A stretch of DNA of 64,000 nt from Opisthorchis felineus. Taxonomy: Eukaryota; Platyhelminthes; Trematoda; Opisthorchiida; Opisthorchiidae. Of the stretch, positions 63,690-64,000 are shown in pieces. A model generated the notes under the pieces. It worked only from the letters and a program-made list of their open reading frames with translations, was not told the DNA's origin and made no database searches. Both the position numbers and the translations under genes were made by a program. Within the stretch, counting starts at the first letter, position 1. Every line of letters starts with the position of its first letter. Location of the stretch: the NCBI GenBank assembly GCA_004794785.1, contig SJOL01004326.1:3098-67097 (forward strand). Direction: 5' to 3'.

Positions 63690-63895
63690 TGGTACGCAGT
63701 AAATGCATTGCGTGACGGGGATCGTCGCATTCGAGAAAAAACAGCTCAGCCGTCGTCAAAGCCGCCACGCAACTTCAGGGAAGCACGAGCGCTCTCCACG
63801 CCTAGAGAGAGGTCATCGGAAAGCCAGAGAACTCGAAACAAGGACTTCTGGTCACTAACCCACCCATCAACCACTGAGTCATCTCGTTCGTTTGA
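63690..63895 (-). mobile_element. tRNA-derived SINE, degenerate copy 4
   Basis: The minus strand starts CGAGATGACTCAGTGGTTGATGG (A box) and has TTTCGAGTTCTC where the B box should be; GCGTGGAGAGCGCTCGTGCTTCC follows in place of the body. Clearly related but much diverged. Confidence 0.55.
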
Positions 63896-64000
63896 ATGGA
63901 CAGTTTACTTCCGGTGGCATTTTAAGGCAGGCGTCCGTAACGTGCTAAACATATTGTAGTGAAAAATCAACCACAGCTAATTAGGGGGCGCGCTGAATGT

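Overview
This window looks like nuclear DNA of a flatworm, most likely a digenean trematode. Spliced genes carry GT-AG introns, and the introns are packed with decayed Penelope-like elements, non-LTR retrotransposons and a tRNA-derived SINE, the repeat mix I associate with liver-fluke type genomes. The organism assignment is inference from proteins and repeats; I cannot name the species.

The dominant feature is one giant minus-strand gene that spans almost the whole window: the orthologue of HUWE1 (Mule/ARF-BP1), a HECT-type E3 ubiquitin ligase. I could assemble 24 coding exons by hand, from an upstream helical-repeat exon at 60,676 to the stop codon at 3,410, about 3,400 codons. In order they encode a helical segment, a UBA domain split between two exons (58,122-57,581), a second helical region, a WWE domain (45,265-44,980), armadillo-like helices, a very large exon with an acidic Asp/Glu tract (30,617-28,329), three ubiquitin-binding motifs (24,493-21,553), a further helical region, and the HECT domain (last part of 8,204-7,088 to 3,512-3,410). 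Reading frames match across nearly every junction. The 5' part of the gene (DUF908/DUF913 regions, start codon and promoter) lies beyond position 64,000. The one weak joint is the small exon near 31.2 kb, whose phase does not fit its neighbours.

Two coding exons, 21,305-21,064 and the terminal exon 3,512-3,410, have no usable start codon and were found by reading the minus strand across splice sites. The terminal exon completes the catalytic cysteine codon, which is interrupted by a 977-base intron.

Introns: 38.1-45.0 kb carries a decayed APE-type non-LTR element (39.4-42.35 kb, plus strand) and a SINE. 45.3-49.0 kb carries a pyrimidine-rich block and a Penelope-like fragment with a well-formed hammerhead ribozyme and a perfect 74-base inverted repeat. 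49.5-54.9 kb carries a second non-LTR element (51.4-52.8 kb). 16.4-21.1 kb carries a Penelope-like fragment with a GIY-YIG endonuclease. Other Penelope-like pieces lie at 8.4-9.1, 11.65-12.07, 15.0, 19.7, 25.2, 27.2 and 62.1 kb. A related non-LTR remnant lies at 70-360, beyond the 3' end of HUWE1. No second host gene, rRNA, authentic tRNA gene or CRISPR array was recognised.
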